DNA of 64,000 nt, taken from contig NZ_UZAC03000004.1 of NCBI RefSeq assembly GCF_900538055.1, forward strand, positions 1-64,000, given 5' to 3'. The notes beneath the pieces are model-generated. The model was given only the letters and a program-made list of their open reading frames with translations. It was not told the origin of the DNA and did not search any database. The stretch comes from Pasteuria penetrans (lineage in GTDB: Bacteria; Bacillota; Bacilli; Thermoactinomycetales; Thermoactinomycetaceae). Made by a program: the position numbers and the translations under genes. Position 1 is the first letter of the stretch. Each line of letters starts with the position of its first letter. Below, one piece after another: positions 9,419 through 17,965 of this stretch.

Positions 9419-10846
9419 GTGAAGAGGAGAATGATTACAGTATCAGACTTTTCCCCATCTGTTATTGAGCATGGACCCCGGCGTGGAAAAGCTGTTGCTA
9501 TCACCATTGATGATGCGCCCAGTGATTCACAAACACAAAGGATACTGAAAATATTGAAAAAGGAAAGGGTGAAAGCTCACTTTTTTGTTATTGGTGAGAA
9601 TGTGCAACATCATCCAGATCGATTGTGCCAAATTGTATCCGATGGGCATACGGTGGGGGCCCATTCCTGGGATCATGCCTCCTATCTCAAAAAAAACAGG
9701 GAGGAAGTATGGGAGGATCTTAAAAAAACAAGGGAAGAAGTTTATAAAATCATTCATCGCAGGATTCGTTCTTTCCGTTTTCCCTATGGCGAATCGGATT
9801 CGGAGCGTAGGAAGTGGGTTGCCGAAGCCGGTTATGTGATGGTGGGATGGGATGTCGACTCTCTTGATTGGGAATTAGGTGATCGTATTCGTAATCCGAA
9901 GGAAATCGTAATCTCCGTTCTTAGGGAGGCTCGCCCGGGTAGTATCATTTTGTTTCATGATAATGGAAAATATAATAAGGATTATGAGGCTTATTTACCC
10001 CAAATCATTCATGGTTTAAGGGTGACGTTGGGCTTAGAGATTGTTCCCTTAGATCAATTGATCCGGGAAAAACCCTATGGAAATAAGGTAAACAGAGGGA
10101 AGGGAATTGGGAGGCGAATGTCAGGATCCCCGTTAGATTCCCGCACACCGGATGATTTGATGGGGGTACCGAAGGATACAGAAAATGTGGGTTGCTGGGG
10201 AACAGGGTGGAAATGTGTTCAGGTGCTCGTTTACAGTACCTATTGGGGGGAATTACATGCTTTGGAAACAGGGAGGTCGTCAAGGAAGGGGAGGAAGGTT
10301 GTTGATGAACCCTCCCCCTATAGAGGTGTTGTTTTAGTAGCTTACTATCTTGCTTATCAACTGAGAAGACTTGGCATAGGGTCGTGCGCCCTTATCCCTA
10401 ATTCCTGTGATGATCCACGTTGTCTCGTGGAAAGGGTTTTGAAAAATTACGGCCCTATTCCCTATCTTGTGGATGTACATAGGGATACTGCGCGAAGGGA
10501 TCAATCGACGGTAGAATGTGAGGGCGATCAATATGCAGGTTTGACTTTTATTGTTGGTGGGGCTAGTGAGAACTTTTGTCATAATATCGCATTAGCGTTT
10601 GATTTGTATGATGGTCTCAATTTGATTTGCCCGGGATTGGCTAGGGAGGTAATAGCGAAAAAAGGGGAGTTGGGGCGGAGTGGAGAATACCATCCATTCT
10701 TGTCCCCGAAAAGTTTTCTCATCGAGGTGGGTGGCGCAGATCATATTCTTTCTGAGGCCTACAGATCTATGGAAGTATTGGCCTACGTTTTGCGTAATTG
10801 TATTTTCACTTGTCCTACTAGGGTGAATCACACAACCCTGGGTTAG
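9419..10846 (+). CDS. Polysaccharide deacetylase (NodB) - SpoIIP fusion protein
   Basis: One uninterrupted 475-residue frame carries two domains. Residues ~20-215 form a NodB deacetylase: TIDDAPS (metal Asp pair), HSWDH, RFPYGES, WDVDSLDW and ILFHDN give all five NodB motifs. After a linker of ~45 residues, residues ~260-465 match stage II sporulation protein P. They contain VDVHRDTARRD with the family HRD, FIVGG, CPGLARE, and LSPKSFLIEVGGADH with the conserved Glu, followed by the usual final helix. The first conserved His motif (YHTH type) of SpoIIP appears as YSTYWGEL, so that domain may be altered or inactive. No signal peptide or transmembrane anchor is visible, unusual for both families. 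GTG at 9419 follows GAGGTAAGAGAG; an ATG at 9431 is an alternative. In Bacillus, spoIIP lies near comE; comEA follows here. Confidence 0.8.
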   Translation: MKRRMITVSDFSPSVIEHGPRRGKAVAITIDDAPSDSQTQRILKILKKERVKAHFFVIGENVQHHPDRLCQIVSDGHTVGAHSWDHASYLKKNREEVWEDLKKTREEVYKIIHRRIRSFRFPYGESDSERRKWVAEAGYVMVGWDVDSLDWELGDRIRNPKEIVISVLREARPGSIILFHDNGKYNKDYEAYLPQIIHGLRVTLGLEIVPLDQLIREKPYGNKVNRGKGIGRRMSGSPLDSRTPDDLMGVPKDTENVGCWGTGWKCVQVLVYSTYWGELHALETGRSSRKGRKVVDEPSPYRGVVLVAYYLAYQLRRLGIGSCALIPNSCDDPRCLVERVLKNYGPIPYLVDVHRDTARRDQSTVECEGDQYAGLTFIVGGASENFCHNIALAFDLYDGLNLICPGLAREVIAKKGELGRSGEYHPFLSPKSFLIEVGGADHILSEAYRSMEVLAYVLRNCIFTCPTRVNHTTLG

Positions 10847-11018
10847 ATTGCAAATGGACCATGTTTTTTGTTGATCCCTTTGCAAATGCGACAAAGGTTG
10901 CAAAGAAATGAGGGAGTTATTTTTCTCTGGAGCAGCGGAATGGAAGGGGGCCAGGTAGGAAAAACTATGGAATATACGTTTGTTCCTCTTCTGTCCCGGG
11001 GGGTGAGCAGGCATTTTT

Positions 11019-11663
11019 TTGCAGACCAAACGGGAAAGAAAATTAGTAGGGGGAATCTTGGTTTCTTGGGCTATTACAGTCATGGTGGGTTTGCTATGGT
11101 TCCAACAACAGGGAGCTGATTCTGTTGGAGATGTGGTATCTCCCCCTCGGTCTCATTCGGGGGTGCAGAGGGAATTGGAAGGGGAGAAGGGAAAGAAGTC
11201 CCCCCAGTCACTGGTGGTTGATGTCAAGGGAGCCGTACGGCGACCTGGTGTTTATTCCCTTTCCGTTGGATCGAGGGTATATGATGCCCTACGGGTAGCT
11301 GGTGGCCTAGAGGAATTTGCGGATCCCCTAGCTATCAATCAAGCCCGTTTATTGACGGATGGACAGGCACTCTGTGCCCCTTCACGGAAGGGGGTGGAGG
11401 GGAAGGGATGTCCCTCCTCAGGGGGAGGAATGGGTGAAGCAGTAACTGGCGGTGGGGAAGTCGGGAAGGTAAATGTCAATACAGCTGGTATCAACGAATT
11501 GCAGAAGTTAAATGGAGTAGGGCAAGTTCGTGCATCCGCCATCGTGAGGACTCGGGAGGAGAATGGATTTTTTCGTACCCTGGCCGATTTGGAGAAAGTA
11601 CCAGGTATGGGCAAGGCAATGATCCAGCGTTTGTCCAACCAGATTACGTTTCATGATGAATAG
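11019..11663 (+). CDS. comEA: Competence DNA receptor ComEA
   Basis: Membrane-anchored DNA-binding protein of natural transformation or an equivalent surface DNA-binding role. The 214-residue product has an N-terminal membrane segment (LVGGILVSWAITVMVGLLWF), then an SLBB domain (VVDVKGAVRRPGVYSL ... DGQALCAPS, residues ~65-125). A Gly/Ser linker leads to a C-terminal helix-hairpin-helix pair (VNVNTAGINELQKLNGVG and LEKVPGMGKAMIQRL). The start is a TTG at 11019, with GAGCAGG upstream, since no ATG gives a full membrane segment. ComEB and ComEC do not follow; a repeat and the convergent dcd do. With comEC absent locally, DNA uptake may not be functional. Confidence 0.9.
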   Translation: MQTKRERKLVGGILVSWAITVMVGLLWFQQQGADSVGDVVSPPRSHSGVQRELEGEKGKKSPQSLVVDVKGAVRRPGVYSLSVGSRVYDALRVAGGLEEFADPLAINQARLLTDGQALCAPSRKGVEGKGCPSSGGGMGEAVTGGGEVGKVNVNTAGINELQKLNGVGQVRASAIVRTREENGFFRTLADLEKVPGMGKAMIQRLSNQITFHDE

Positions 11664-12080
11664 AGGGTGATATGTAAAAAGGAATGTGGAGTATCTCCAG
11701 GGATATGCATCGTATGTGTGAAGGAGACCCCATCCGAATAGGAAAAATCATACAGGACGGGGATCTTGTCCCGGTAATGGTGGGCCGTGTTCGATTGCGT
11801 GCGTAAATTCCTCGGGAGAGTTCCTTCGGGGGTTTTCTGGAGAATGTACCGTACGAAAAGGGGGTCCCAAAGATGGGGGGATCCTCCCTGAAAACCTTTG
11901 TTCAGGAATTCACACCCACAACGGAATGTTGCCCCCCTGGGTCTCCCCAATCCCGCCATAATTGAAGTCTGGAGACCCTCTTCATCTTCTAGGTACAAGG
12001 AGTAAGAAATGGGATCCGTTTTGTGAATCGACGAAAAATGCCGAAAAAGGATCTAGGAGGCCAAATCGTTGTCCTCTCCT
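11664..12080. other. Spacer between convergent comEA and dcd
   Basis: Apart from the inverted family-F repeat at 11855-11935, I see no gene. The minus-strand frame at 11651-11998 overlaps that repeat and shows no protein motif. Confidence 0.6.
11855..11935 (-). repeat. Interspersed repeat (family F), inverted copy
   Basis: The reverse complement contains GGCAACATTCCGTTGTGGGTG, broken by mismatches, then GAATTCCTGAACAAAGG and GGAGGATCCCCCC. The same order of words occurs at 12785-12855 and 22050-22130. Confidence 0.6.
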
Positions 12081-12638
12081 TTATACACGTGGTAGGGATA
12101 TACCCCTCTGCCCTTGATATTTTCCTCCTCTGTCGTCGTAGGAAACCTCACAGGGCTCATCAGCTACAAAAAAGAGAACCTGACAAAGGCCTTCGTTGGA
12201 ATAAATACGCGCCGGTAACGGTGTTGTATTAGAAATCTCCAGGGTAACATGACCCTCCCAGCCCGGTTCAAAGGGCGTTACGTTCGTAACGATGCCGCAT
12301 CGGGCATAGGTCGACTTCCCCACACAAACAGCCAAAACACCTCTGGGAATACGAAAGTATTCTACAGAATGGGCTAGGGCGAAGGAATTAGGGGGAATCG
12401 TACATATCGGTCCCTTGAAATCTAAAAAAGAGGATTCGTGGATCGCCTTAGGATCGATGACAGAGGTCCAGGTGTTATGAAAAATCTTATACTCATCCGC
12501 TACACGCAAATCATAACCATAGCTACTCAGGCCAAAACTAACAGCCCCCCCCTTACCGATATTGTTCCCCACGAAAGGGTCAATCATATTTTGTTCCTGC
12601 ACCATACGCAGGATCCATTGGTCTGATCGTAATCCCAT
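12081..12638 (-). CDS. dcd: dCTP deaminase
   Basis: Deaminates dCTP to dUTP in the pathway to dTMP. The 185-residue product contains the family blocks [57 protein letters not shown] and EGLCQVLFF, ending with KYQGQRG; the catalytic Glu lies in the TLEISN region. Length and motifs fit the trimeric monofunctional enzyme. The ATG at 12638 was chosen because GAGGAGGAG lies 10 bp upstream; the longer frame from a GTG at 12659 would overlap that ribosome site. It is a single gene, convergent with comEA. Confidence 0.95.
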   Translation of the reverse strand: MGLRSDQWILRMVQEQNMIDPFVGNNIGKGGAVSFGLSSYGYDLRVADEYKIFHNTWTSVIDPKAIHESSFLDFKGPICTIPPNSFALAHSVEYFRIPRGVLAVCVGKSTYARCGIVTNVTPFEPGWEGHVTLEISNTTPLPARIYSNEGLCQVLFFVADEPCEVSYDDRGGKYQGQRGISLPRV

Positions 12639-12784
12639 ACCGAATCTACTCCTCCTCACTCATCTGTGTCCCTATTGTAACAAGATGGCGACCAGCCCGT
12701 GAAACCGGCGGGAGGGGGCAGAATTTGAGCGGGTGTGCAGCATTTTCAGGGGAATTTTTAGTCCTAATTTTTGGCCCTCCTGAG

Positions 12785-12900
12785 ACAGCAACATCCCATT
12801 GTGGATGTGAATTCCTGAATGAGGTTCTCGGGGGATTTTCCCATCTAAGGTATATTGGGGCCCTGATCCTATTCCCCCTTTTTTCATGTATTTACTACCT
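12785..12900 (+). repeat. Interspersed repeat (family F/E), copy 2
   Basis: AGCAACATCCCATTGTGGATG, interrupted by mismatches, is followed by GAATTCCTGAATGAGGTTC, GGGGGATTTTCCC and a C/T-rich run. The order parallels 22050-22230. The rest of 12639-13207 shows no gene. Confidence 0.6.
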
Positions 12901-13207
12901 ACTCAATTTTGTCTTGATTCGTCAAAGTTGGATATTATTTCCTGAATCCTAAAATTAATCCTAAAATTGTGATGATTAATAACTTTTAAAAAAATAAGAG
13001 TATGCTTTTGAAATGGTAGGCCCTTCGACCGCCTAAAATCTCCCTTGCAACTCCAAAATGGAACTCTACCCTGCAGCACCATCTTTGGCTTCTTTTCTGG
13101 TTGAATGTATTTCTTTTGTCTGTATAGGCTAGTTGTGTTTCCCCTTATCTGTTTTCTCTTGGTTTGCTTTATGTCCATTATTTTGTTGATTCCTTCTGAT
13201 TGCCGGG

Positions 13208-14228
13208 TTAGAACAAAACATTTTCAATTTCATTCCGTATTTCTAATCGTGTTTTCAACCTGTTTTTTTCTCTCCAACTTATTTTTTTCATAATTTCTCT
13301 GTATTTTCCCATAATATTTTCTCTTTGTTTTGCTATGCGTGTCCTTTCCCTTCGTTCCGCTATAGTGTCTCCTGAGTAATGATTCAATTCCCTATGGAAT
13401 ACTTTATTGATTTCTTTCTCTATTTTAGAAAAACCCTCCCTTGATCCGAGTGGATTATCTCTGTTTTTCCCCAATACCTTAAGGATACTCTCCGTAATTT
13501 CATCTGCTCGGTTCGATGTGAGTTCTCTTTCGGCATGTGGACCCAGAGTGGGGTCTTCTACTTTCCCTGTTTTTTCCCATTGATCCACCACGTTGTCGGA
13601 GTTGGATAGGATCTCCCCAACTTTTTTCCTCAGCGGGGTCTTCTACTTTCCCTGTTTTTTCCCATTGATCCACCACGTTGTCGGAGTTGGATAGGATCTC
13701 CCCAACTTTTTTCCTCAGCATAGATGAATCCTGCAATTCCAACGGATTGTTTTGGACCATTTCCTTGTATTCTATCATGAATTTCCCCTTTTGTTCTGCT
13801 ATGCGCGTCCTTTCCTTCCGTTCCGCTATAGTGTCCCCTGAGTAATGATTCAATTCCCTATGGAATACTTTATTGATTTCTTTCTCTATTTCAGATAAAT
13901 TTTCCCTTGATTCGGGTGGATTATCCCTGTTTTTTCCCAATACCCTAAGGATACTCTCCGTAATTTCATCTGCTCGGTTCGATGTGAGTTTTCTTTCGGT
14001 ATGTGGTTCCCAAGTGGGGTCTTCTACCCCCGCAGGCGGTAGGTTCCCGTTGTTGGCCGTGAGGTAGGAGCGGTATGGCGTTTGTTGCAAGGTTTTCATG
14101 TTGGTTGCCGGAGGGGATGGTGATGATTTTTTAGACGATGCTTCAGTGGGTAGGATGGTAATAAAGGTTGCTAGGGGGATACCGAGGACTAGGGCTCTAG
14201 ACCTTTTTTTGCTAGGGATGAAATTCAT
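13208..14228 (-). pseudogene. Secreted protein with two long internal repeats, frame broken by an 85-bp tandem duplication
   Basis: The ATG at 14228 follows AGGAGG, and the first ~31 residues form a signal peptide (basic SKKRSR, hydrophobic LVLGIPLATFITIL, then EASS). A Ser/Pro-rich stretch follows, then two ~85-residue repeats, each with LTSNRADEITESIL, VLGKNRDNP, and EINKVFHRELNHYSGD followed by TIAER. They are joined by a helical linker ending NVVDQWEKTGKVEDP. The linker coding is duplicated (85 bp, not a multiple of 3), which shifts the frame and truncates the product after repeat 1. The second repeat remains intact in another frame to the stop at 13208. Removing one 85-bp copy leaves 936 bases, an exact frame of 311 residues. 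The family is not recognised. It is probably exported and could be switchable rather than dead. Confidence 0.75.
13550..13719. repeat. 85-bp perfect tandem duplication inside a coding region
   Basis: Units 13550-13634 and 13635-13719 start GGGGTCTTCTACTTTCCCTG and end at CTTTTTTCCTCAGC. They appear identical by eye. The period of 85 is not divisible by 3. Confidence 0.9.
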
Positions 14229-14954
14229 ATAGTAAACTACCTCCTGTTTCTATTTATCTTACTTATCTTAATTTTGTTAAAAAATTAATTTATTAAAATT
14301 CACATAATTTACATTCAGATAATTTTATACCATAAAAATTACCTAAATAGGGGAAAGAGAAATCAGTGCAGTTTCTTTAGAACCCGTTGCTATGCCTTGT
14401 ATTATGAAATTATATAAGTTTATTATATTTATAATGATATGTAAAATACGATCTGACCTTTCACTATTTTATAATGACAATCCCTAGCGGGACGGATCCC
14501 TTACGGAGCATCCCCGGAAACGATTCTGTTGTTTGCTTTCGGATTCGGAAATGGAGTCCCTCTCCCCTGCCATGATCATGGCAGCAGGGACAAGGGGCAG
14601 GGATAAATGGTGTTCTGATTGTTTTTCCTATTTCCTCTCCCCTCCCCGTGTTTTTTGGAAATGGACACTTCACTGTCTCCCATGAGGAACAGCAGCGTAC
14701 GCACATTGTATAGGGAATGGAATGGGAAGTCAAAGTACCTCTTATTATCGAGTAGGCCCAGTACAGAGGTAGAACCGCGACAATCCGACGCTGCCGTGCG
14801 ACAATTCCCCCTTATCCCGTGGGGTGGCTATAGAATCTTGTGGTGCCAATTAGGTCGTTAGTGGGGGTGATAAGGGGAACATCACTTTCATGTTTTTTTC
14901 CTAATTCTTGTTCAATTTTTCGTCTCCTCCCCCCAAATTTTTATGATAAACCCT
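14229..14954. other. Spacer without recognised genes
   Basis: The first ~240 bases are AT-rich and would hold the promoter of the secreted repeat protein. The remainder shows only short open frames without ribosome sites or motifs. Confidence 0.6.
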
Positions 14955-16178
14955 CTATAGACGGCATTCATACCGTAAAGAAACAATTGCTAACCTATTA
15001 GTATGGGGGGAAGGATGGTCGGAGATTAGGGCTAATGAGAGAATGCTCGCCGCAGTGAAGGAGGTAGTATGCACGAGGATAGCTGCTGTGGTATTCCAAC
15101 GCCGTGCGATATAACCCAACCACAGTCCAAAGACAAAGGGGAGAGGGGAGAGGAGGAGGGAGCCATTTTGCTGAGGGTAGAGAAAGGTGGATAATAATGT
15201 CCCGTACCATCCGAGTCTGGGTGATAGGGTACCCCGGAAGAGTATTTCAATGGTTGCCGGGGATATCCAAAAAATCAAATAGGGCAATATTTCCGTTACA
15301 GGTACATTCGCTTGGAGACCCTGCCACCAGGGGAGGAGGCCATTTTCGCTTCGGGCTACTCCGAAAACAATGGGTAGACAGAGGGTTCGTTTGATATTTT
15401 GGGCATGGAGCGGGATCATATCCAGGATTTGTGCAACCAGGAATTGGATTCCCATGGTACCGAAGGGCCAACTTACTCCGTATCCGATCATACGCAAGCA
15501 TTGTGAGCAGGACAGGGTGTGAATGCGCAATCTTTTCCGAAGAGTTTTCATTGCATACCAGGGGTACTGAATAGGCCAACCGTTGCCTATTGCAGCTACA
15601 AAGGGCAGGAAGAGAAAAAAGGTGCTAAGGACGAGGAGGAGAAACAGTGTTCTCATGAAACCGGTTGAGGAAGAGGATGGGAAACTGTAGATACCCCCTG
15701 TAAGGTCAATATTGCTGATGGAGGAAAAAAGGGGTATGGAGAGCATGGTGGGGACTAGGGCCAGGGATAGTCTGTAAATGGGTCGCTGTGCCGCATTCAT
15801 CTTGTTGCGGGGGAGCAGGGCGCGAGTAACAGTGGGGGAACTGGCTATCATTACACCCAACAGGGGGAGGATCAGGAGCAGGGATGGGGTCCATACAAGC
15901 TGGTTCCATACGGCAGTAAGGTCTACATTTTTTCTTAGCATGAGGGCATCATGGAGGAGCCAGGGAAATAGGATTTCCTTTGATGTCGTGTTATGGAAAC
16001 GGAAAATTTGTAAGCTTCCTCCTACCGTCATCAGTGTCCCTACGATGTTCGCGAAATTGCCCCATCCTAGTGCGTTCCAAAACTTTGCGTTAGAGGGGGA
16101 ACATCGTTCACTATAGTGGAGACATCCTAGGGAGAGGATTAATCCTATTCCTATCCAAATGGAGAAAAATACAGGCAA
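14955..16178 (-). CDS. Polytopic membrane protein, possibly a degenerate CPBP-type protease
   Basis: The 407-residue product has at least nine hydrophobic segments, spread from the N-terminus to about residue 390. Near residue 310 the sequence PATIEILFRGTL resembles the EExxxR motif of CPBP (Rce1/CAAX) membrane proteases, with the first Glu replaced. A later HTTSFTAAS could correspond to the third motif. The middle His motif is not evident, so catalytic activity is doubtful and the assignment tentative. The start is a TTG at 16178 preceded by GAGG; no in-frame ATG is near. Neighbours give no functional hint. Confidence 0.45.
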   Translation of the reverse strand: MPVFFSIWIGIGLILSLGCLHYSERCSPSNAKFWNALGWGNFANIVGTLMTVGGSLQIFRFHNTTSKEILFPWLLHDALMLRKNVDLTAVWNQLVWTPSLLLILPLLGVMIASSPTVTRALLPRNKMNAAQRPIYRLSLALVPTMLSIPLFSSISNIDLTGGIYSFPSSSSTGFMRTLFLLLVLSTFFLFLPFVAAIGNGWPIQYPWYAMKTLRKRLRIHTLSCSQCLRMIGYGVSWPFGTMGIQFLVAQILDMIPLHAQNIKRTLCLPIVFGVARSENGLLPWWQGLQANVPVTEILPYLIFWISPATIEILFRGTLSPRLGWYGTLLSTFLYPQQNGSLLLSPLPFVFGLWLGYIARRWNTTAAILVHTTSFTAASILSLALISDHPSPHTNRLAIVSLRYECRL

Positions 16179-16432
16179 TGTTTTTCCATCCTCAACCTGG
16201 ATTTGTTATGAGTTTCGGGGATATGTGGCTTCCCCCCTCCTACTGTATCCCTCTGGGTTGTTTTTGGTGGTTTCCATCGACTCTGCGCATGACTGGTTTT
16301 ATTAGGGTATTTCTATGGGTTCAGGTTACCCTTTAGGGGTACAGTTGAGAGTACAGGTAATCTATGTGGACTCTTTTGATAGCAGGAATTAGGGTTCTCG
16401 GATAGATGGAGGGGGGGTATAATGGGGATGCA

Positions 16433-17119
16433 ATGTCCGTGTATTCATTGGGAAGAAATGAGGGAAGATTAGTGCAGTATATAGACCTTGATCCATCGGA
16501 GCAAACACGGGCGGAGAATTACCGTCTTCTGATCGGCTGTGTTGTACCACGGCCCATCGCATGGGTATCCTCTCAGAATGATCGAGGTATCATCAATGTA
16601 GCCCCTTTTAGTTTTTTCAACGCTATTGCTTCCTATCCACCGATGATTATTGTAAGTTGCGGACGGCGCCCGGATGGGGGGCGTAAGGATACGGCAAACA
16701 ACCTATTATCCCAAGGGGAATTTGTTGTGCACACAGTGGATACCCAGAATGTGGATGTGATGAATGAAACAGCAGTAGAATTTCCCGCGGATCAGAGTGA
16801 AGCGAAGGCTTTCAATTTGTCCATGGTTCCCAGCAAGGTGGTACGGGTTCCCCGTATCGCCACCGCCAAGATTCAGATGGAATGCCGGTTGCAGCAGTCA
16901 CTGCCTATAGATGGAGAGGACGCGAAACCGCAAGCGGACTTGTTCATTGGAGAGATTGTTCAATTTCATATACAGAGCGGAATATATAGAGAGGGAAAGA
17001 TTGATGTGGGGGCCCTGGATCCTGTTGGTAGACTATCCGGTACAAACTATGTATCTGGTGGGGGAACCTTTTCCCTTCCTCGTCCTAGTTATGAAGAATG
17101 GAAGAAGAGCAGGGCGTGA
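16433..17119 (+). CDS. Flavin reductase-like, FMN-binding protein
   Basis: The ~228-residue protein belongs to the flavin reductase-like (DIM6/NTAB, flavoredoxin) split-barrel family that binds FMN. Seen in the sequence are the N-terminal YRLLIGCVVPRPIAWVSS, NVAPFSFFNAIASYPPM, GRKDTANNL and GEFVVHTVD blocks, and a late FIGEIVQFHI strand with DPVGRLSGTNY, all typical of the group. The exact electron acceptor is not predictable. An in-frame ATG at 16406 overlaps the purine-rich ribosome site (GGAGGGGGGG), so the ATG at 16433 is preferred though the spacing is long. It is a single gene, followed by a hairpin and T run. Confidence 0.8.
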   Translation: MSVYSLGRNEGRLVQYIDLDPSEQTRAENYRLLIGCVVPRPIAWVSSQNDRGIINVAPFSFFNAIASYPPMIIVSCGRRPDGGRKDTANNLLSQGEFVVHTVDTQNVDVMNETAVEFPADQSEAKAFNLSMVPSKVVRVPRIATAKIQMECRLQQSLPIDGEDAKPQADLFIGEIVQFHIQSGIYREGKIDVGALDPVGRLSGTNYVSGGGTFSLPRPSYEEWKKSRA

Positions 17120-17154
17120 ATCCGCGAAAGGGTAGAATCGTCGGGGGTTATTTA

Positions 17155-17197
17155 GTCCCTTGTTTAGGGGCCTAGGGGGACGACTCCTTATTTTTTT
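17155..17197 (+). terminator. Candidate terminator after the flavin reductase gene
   Basis: GTCCC (17155-17159) can pair with GGGAC (17177-17181), extended by outer GTCG/CGAC, and a run of T follows at 17190-17197. Confidence 0.4.
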
Positions 17198-17339
17198 ATA
17201 TTTTTATAAATATTATCTTTAATTTACTACTAGAAATTCCATCTTTTTGGATTATGGTGGTGACAATGAACAACATAATGACGAAAAAAACGAAATATTA
17301 TGTATAAAAAGATCCTGCATGGGGAGGTCAAGGGTGGAT

Positions 17340-17768
17340 ATGAATTTGGAAATTGGCGTGGATAATCAGGAAATCGGGCAGAATGTGGATCCCGATAAGC
17401 TTGCACAGGCTATACAGTTTCAGAAGGAAAAGGGATTGACCCCTTACGACGCTATTACAGGCCCGAATCAGCTATGGGAGATGGGTATCAGGGTGGTTCC
17501 GCGTTTGGAGAAGGGGGAGGTGATCCACACCTATATCGTAACCCTCGTGGATGTATCTGATCGGTGGATTATTAGCTCTGTTATACAGGGAACATGTCTC
17601 CCGAAACACGCCGTTGATCTGTTGGAAGAGGCTGTGAGGAAGCGTGGGCCGATGGGGGGTCATTCCCTTGTTTTACGTCCCTCGCTGGACTCACAGTTTT
17701 ACAATTCCCATTTTCGTGATGCTTGTAGGCGGTTAGGGATCACTTTTGAGGAATGGCCAGGGGAGTGA
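17340..17768 (+). CDS. Small protein resembling a degenerate retroviral-type integrase core
   Basis: The 142-residue product starts at the ATG at 17340, with AAGGGTGG just upstream; the longer frame from 17247 lacks a ribosome site. From about residue 60 it follows the pattern of IS3-type integrase cores: YIVTLVDVSDRWIISSVI, a helix HAVDLLEEAVRKRG, then LVLRPSLDSQFYNSHFRDAC and RRLGITFEEW. In active transposases the DNGSQF-type motif supplies a catalytic Asp; here that position reads SLDSQF, and an N-terminal half is absent. It is either a transposase fragment or a domesticated core. Neighbouring bases show no terminal repeats. Confidence 0.45.
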   Translation: MNLEIGVDNQEIGQNVDPDKLAQAIQFQKEKGLTPYDAITGPNQLWEMGIRVVPRLEKGEVIHTYIVTLVDVSDRWIISSVIQGTCLPKHAVDLLEEAVRKRGPMGGHSLVLRPSLDSQFYNSHFRDACRRLGITFEEWPGE

Positions 17769-17807
17769 GGGTAGGCCTTTCCGCAGTCTTCGGAGGGGTT
17801 CAGGGGG

Positions 17808-17837
17808 TAAAAAGCCCAGTCCGCCATGTCCTGGGCT
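17808..17837 (-). terminator. Terminator of the yqhH-yqhG unit
   Basis: On the minus strand a perfect 7-bp stem (AGCCCAG/CTGGGCT, 11-nt loop) is followed directly by TTTTT. It lies about 130 bp after the yqhG stop. Confidence 0.65.
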
Positions 17838-17965
17838 GATCCTTCAGGGTGATGTTTCCTGCAGGTATCGCAGATTTGAAATACCGTGATAGGGTGATCG
17901 GGGTAATGGATGGGAGTAGGGACAGGATGGGGGGACGTACGTAGGACCCAATAATTTTTATGATC

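Noticed and set aside
11651-11998. 115-codon minus-strand frame between comEA and dcd
   Set aside because: It overlaps an interspersed repeat whose other copies have no such frame.
16376-16423. TTGATA / TATAAT promoter before the flavin reductase gene
   Set aside because: The spacing is 36 bp, far from the 17 bp needed, and the TATAAT overlaps the ribosome-site region.
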